A stretch of DNA of 64,000 nt, from the NCBI GenBank assembly GCA_036346255.1, contig CM070622.1, positions 22,594,751 through 22,658,750 of the forward strand, given 5' to 3'. The first letter of the stretch is position 1, and every line of letters begins with the position of its first letter. The stretch comes from Ampelocalamus luodianensis (taxonomy: Eukaryota > Streptophyta > Magnoliopsida > Poales > Poaceae). A program made the position numbers and the translations under genes. This document shows positions 59,883 to 64,000 of this stretch, in pieces. The notes below the pieces were generated by a model that worked only from the letters and a program-made list of their open reading frames with translations, searched no databases and had not been told where the DNA came from.

Positions 59883-60278
59883 CCTCGGGGCCTCACTACG
59901 TGATCTTGTCTTTTGTCGCCAGTGGGTGACGACTAGTCTTGGCGGTCGGTCGGATGCCTTGTGGGTTGAAGGCACAACGATTGGCTTTGTTTATAGCCAT
60001 CTTATGGCACTTTTGCTTCATTTGTCGTTCTTGTTATTTGTGTATCTTTTGGGCGGTCGGCTGTATGCATAATAACCTCTACTAATTGTTTATCTTCCGT
60101 TTGGTAGTGTTGTGTTTGGTCTCTATGTGTGGGATGGAGTTGATGTCTAATTTTGTGCAGGGTGTGTATCTTGCTTTGGGAAGTATACATATCTCGAGGA
60201 TCGATTATTTGATTTGTGATGCTAGGACCGGTGGTTGGTTAAGCATTACAAACCAAATAAATTGGGTCTCACACATAT

Positions 60279-63200
60279 CCCTCTAGTGTGGTTATACGCC
60301 TTTGTAATGCTCGGATATGAGATACTCACAAGTAGTTCGGTCCTTAATTGACCGGGCACCATTCCAATCACACCCAAAAGATCACACCATCTTACCATTG
60401 TGCCCAAGTCTAAATTGTTTTCATTTTCAGTTTTAATTTTGCAATTCGGACAAAGCACAAGGCTGAAATATACACATAGTAATAGTTTGTGTGATCAAAG
60501 TTATCGACAGTCGATAGCGCCCATTTCTACCGATAGCTAAGCATGGCTAAGCATAAAGACACGTAAACTACTAAGTGACAAGGGTCCATCCAGCGAACCC
60601 AAAATCACGACAAGTAACCTAGGCTTGATGGTAGTAGAGGAATAAACATTTCCTCACGATAATGCATCTAGTAGGCCAACTATCGACAATAGTTTAAAAC
60701 AACATAGCAATGCATACATAGAATTTGCAAACAATATATTAGAATTTGAAAATAGTAGGAACAATATGATCAAATGAGCGCTACATCCGCTTGCTGGTGA
60801 AGTCACAGTCGATGGTCTGCGTGGCTCAATATCAAGATTAATAATATTATCTTGAACCTCTGAAAAGGCGATAAGCAACTAAGAACGAAGAACACCAAAT
60901 GAACTCCAACAGCAAAACACATCCAAAACTAATAAAATTCACACTACAGCTTGGGAATGATCTAAGACAATGATAGGAACAAGAATCATGCAATTAGGAC
61001 TAAGCATACAAAAGACATGAGCAAAATGCTCTTTCTCAGCATATAACAACCTAATTAATAACTAATACTGTTCATGGCGAAATTTTCCAGAATGATCTAA
61101 GGTCTGAAATTTTTATAGTAGATAGATTATGACATCCTAATAACAGCAAAGTTGGATTTACTAATTTTGGGGTTATACATAATTACTTATGATTTTTCTA
61201 AGTTGTAAATCTAATGCAATTCATTTTACAGAATTATGAACATGCTCAAATCCTATTTTATATGAAAGTATATTAACAGACAAATTTAACAAAATTGATT
61301 TTGCACAATTTGGATTTATCTGAAAAAAGATATGCATTTTCAAAATTAAAACTATTTACGGAATATTCAAAATGGCGAAATCGAGTTATTCCTAGTTACA
61401 CAATTTTACGCTCTTTGGAACATGCTTAAATCCATTTTTATAATAAACTAAAGTGACAACATAATTTATTCTGATTGGAATTATCTAAGCGATTAAAATG
61501 AATTAGTTATGAGTTTCTAAAGTTTTATATCATTTTAGTTGTTAAACAAATACTTACGAAATACGAACAACCCAAATAAAAGAATACGGCGTGGGCGCTC
61601 GACAACCCTTGATCTAACATCCTCGGCTCACGCGCGAAAAGCGGCACATGCGCGCGAAACCTGTCGGAGCCACCGTTGGATCACGATCCAGCGGCTCACA
61701 CGAGTGTATGCATCCGGGCGGTGCGGTTGCTTGGGCCAATCGGCCGCGGTCTGCGAGATGGGCGGTCGAGCGCACCAGCGGTCGGAAGGTCGATTGCACA
61801 CACGATCTCGGCCGTTGATCGCAAGATCGGCGGTCGAAACGATCAAGGCATCCGAGGTCGAATGCACCACGAGAGATGCGGGCGCGGATCTAAAGCGAGC
61901 AGTAGATATTGATCGCGGTTCAAAGGAAGATCTTGACACGTGGGACCGCATGTCGGTGACTTGAGTCACCCACGCGCTTTGTTTTAACCCACGCACACGA
62001 TGCTGAGGCCCACTTATCGGCCGAGAGTGGCGGTTAGGGCGGATTAATGCTTCTAATGATTACCATTAACTAGGCACTAATGAAAGCTGGAATTTGATTT
62101 TAATCCCTCGGGCCCACAAGTCAGCGACCGAGAGGAGATTTCGAACGAGAATTAAATGCCGACACATTAATTAACCAATGATTAACATTAATGATGTCGA
62201 ACGATGCGGATTGAACGAGTGATTTAAGGATATTGGGCCCACTGGTCAGTGGCTCAACGACAATGATTAAGACATAATTAATAACTAATGATTAGCAATT
62301 AATGTGTCCTAATTAAGTGGCAGCAGGAGCTGCGTGTAAGGCAAAACCGAGTGATTTCCACGGCGAATCGCGGCGACAGCTGGCATGGCGCGCCACCAAG
62401 GACCAAAATGGATTCGCAATAGCTGCGAATCTAATGGTAGCATTCTCACCGTGGCGAAGGACTAGAACGCGGCTAGCGGAAAAACGAAAATGGAAGCTTC
62501 TTGCTAAACACGAAAATCGCGATGAGCTCCACTGCAAGCCTAGGATGCGGTGCTAAAGCTTCTAAGGACTAATAAGAAGCTACCTTAGTGATAAGAAGCT
62601 TCAAAGATGGCGGAGTTGCTTGATCACGGTGAAGGCTCATGGACTTGGAGAAGAAAACCGAGATAGATACCACAGGCCAAATGAGTGATTCCAAAGCATC
62701 AAAATAGCTTCATAATGATTCACGAAGCTACATGAGCAAGTAATTAGAAAATGGAGCACTCACGAGTGAGGAAGAAGATGACCAAATTCGGCGAATTTGA
62801 ACAAACTAAATTGGACAATTCACGAGAATCAAATCCAAAATTAAGTGAGGAAAATGTTCAAGGAAGTAAATAGATAAGGTTAGGGCAAAGAAAGCGTGAA
62901 GGAGGACCACTGGAACACCAAGAACACCCAGGAGCTCCACGGGTCAACAATGGCGGTTTGCCATTTTTGAGGTGTTAAGCTCCAATACGGTGAATGAAGC
63001 TTGGTGGTGGTCTAAAGAGATGCTAGGAAGCATTGAGAGTGCTTATAAAGCCATGAAAGCATTAGGGTTTGCACCACACGCTTTGGCGGCAAAACACAAA
63101 GCACAAGGTGCGGCGAGCAAGGAAAAAGAGGTGAAGGCGTGCATTAGGGCATGGCACGGCTCGGTGTACCTCCCATGCCCCTAAGCGTCGGCTAGGGTGG

Positions 63201-64000
63201 CTTTAGGGAGCAAGAAATGACACGCCATTACTCCCCTCGATTGCTCGCACGCGGAGGTAGAAGGCGACCAAATAAAAGACTCGGTGATTCACGGCCGTTG
63301 GATGAGACACGGGCGGTGAGATAGTGCCACGCCTACGGGCTTTAAAATACAGCGGGAGATTGCGAGCCCTACGATTAAAGCGAGCGGCTCGAATAGCCCC
63401 ACGTCGCAAGCGGTTTACAACGAAGAACGCGCGGGCGTTGGATCTTAATCCAGCGGCTCACGATTCAAAAATGCAGCGGAGGTCAGAAGGGTTCGGAAAT
63501 CTCAGCGGTTGGATGGAGATCTAACGGTTGGCATTCGGCGCAAGCAGCGGAAGGTCAGAAGGGTTACAGCGCGCGGGCGTGCGATTTAGATCAACGGTTG
63601 AGATCAAGCGCGTTTTAAAGAGTGGCTCGGTGCGATTAGTTGGTGGACCGAATCAAATGGCTCGAGCAGAGTCGACTCGAACGAGTAACGATAAAACCAA
63701 GTTTGAGTTTGAAATAAAACAGAGACTTTGAATGATTTATTTGAGGTAGCAAATTAACTCCAAAAATTATGAAATTTTTACAGGAGCTTGCTAACACAGA
63801 TATTAACCTTGTGTAAAATTTTCAGAGGTTTTTATCCTGCGAATAAATCTCCAAAAATTCTGCAAGGCTCTGTTTTAATGTTTGACTAAGAGTCAAACAG
63901 GTTTGATACCTCTAATAATATTCAAACAATTTCTAAAAATTGTGAAATTTTTGGAGGGTCACATACCAACACAGAGACTTAGGAAAAATATTTTGAGAGG
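60279..64000 (-). repeat. 5' LTR of Y, second segment (runs off window)
   Basis: It continues 55074-56185 after the solo Z insertion and parallels 45994 onward. It ends inside the LTR at the window edge. Short differences from the partner cluster at C/G-rich words. GC-rich blocks lie at 61580-62050 and 63180-63680. Confidence 0.9.
61080..61520 (-). repeat. Degenerate AT-rich tandem modules in Y 5' LTR
   Basis: This is the partner of 46790-47230 with the same units and only a few differences. Confidence 0.5.

Larger units (their letters stand above)
56186..60273 (+). mobile_element. Solo LTR, family Z (4088 bp), plus orientation
   Basis: It starts TGTATGACCCTAACTTAGGG and ends GGGTCTCACA, with a perfect CATAT duplication outside. 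It is the same family as the reverse-oriented solo LTR at 16470-20622. A GC-rich block spans 56690-57760. Frames there (for example 56680-57312) have no known domain and are interrupted in the sister copy. Confidence 0.95.
44883..64000 (-). mobile_element. Ty3/gypsy chromovirus Y, minus strand, right end outside window
   Basis: LTR (44883-49930), polypurine tract, minus-strand chromodomain, integrase, RNase H, reverse transcriptase, protease and gag, leader, tRNA-Met primer site, and a second LTR starting 55074. A solo Z LTR interrupts the second LTR. By comparison with the first LTR, some 190-200 bp of the second LTR should follow after 64000, then the duplication GCTGC (44878-44882). Internal length is 5143 bp. 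Confidence 0.9.

Noticed and set aside
44883..64000. Y as a simple tandem duplication of about 5 kb
   Set aside because: The repeats enclose gag-pol with a primer site and polypurine tract at the correct ends, so they are LTRs of one element.

Overview
This window looks like repeat-only (heterochromatic) DNA from a plant nuclear genome, most probably a grass. I find no host cellular gene, tRNA or rRNA. Essentially all of the 64 kb can be assigned to transposable elements inserted into one another. The grass inference rests on the types present: Ty3/gypsy chromoviruses of Tekay/Del type with very long (about 3.4-5 kb) LTRs, a Tat/Retand-type element with an antisense reading frame, CACTA (En/Spm) transposons with TNP2-like and Ulp1-like genes, and Ty1/copia pieces. 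Letters W, H, X, Y, Z, T and P are local labels used here only.

Layout. 1-1146 is the 3' part of a Ty1/copia LTR inserted into element W. 1147-7497 is the 3' half of W (plus strand): end of RNase H, integrase, chromodomain, polypurine tract and a 4.5 kb 3' LTR. W lies in the 5' LTR of element H (7498-8546). H keeps a tRNA-Met primer site but almost no internal region before its second LTR (about 8597-11586, resuming 30898-31268). That second LTR is split by a complete minus-strand element X (11587-30892; LTRs 4611 and 4623 bp), which itself carries a 4153 bp solo LTR of family Z (16470-20622, TSD GTTGC). 31269 to about 35528 is the 3' end of a Tat/Retand-like element T: polyprotein tail, broken antisense ORF and 3' LTR. 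About 35529-37884 is the 3' half of a CACTA transposon. 37885-40289 is a minus-strand copia gag-integrase piece (P). 40290-44882 is the 5' half of a second CACTA with a broken TNP2-like transposase. 44883-64000 is a minus-strand element Y (5048 bp LTR, decayed gag-pol, and a second LTR running off the window), whose second LTR holds a plus-strand solo LTR of family Z (56186-60273, TSD CATAT).

The simplest reading is a nest up to six deep: P contains CACTA-1, which contains T, which contains H, which contains W and X; X contains a solo Z. On the right, P contains CACTA-2, which contains Y, which contains a solo Z. The missing left parts of H, T, CACTA-1 and P should therefore lie left of this window.

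No coding region appears functional end to end. The best preserved is the 479-codon integrase frame of X. The most interesting signal is not coding. All nine LTR copies of the five chromovirus families share a 12-bp palindrome (CTATTCGAATAG) 0.67-0.93 kb from the LTR 3' end, followed about 330-390 bp downstream by a short hairpin whose stem sequence differs between families while pairing is mostly kept. The AT-rich part of these LTRs also holds degenerate tandem modules of about 150-180 bp. I see no convincing evidence of an undescribed multi-gene system.
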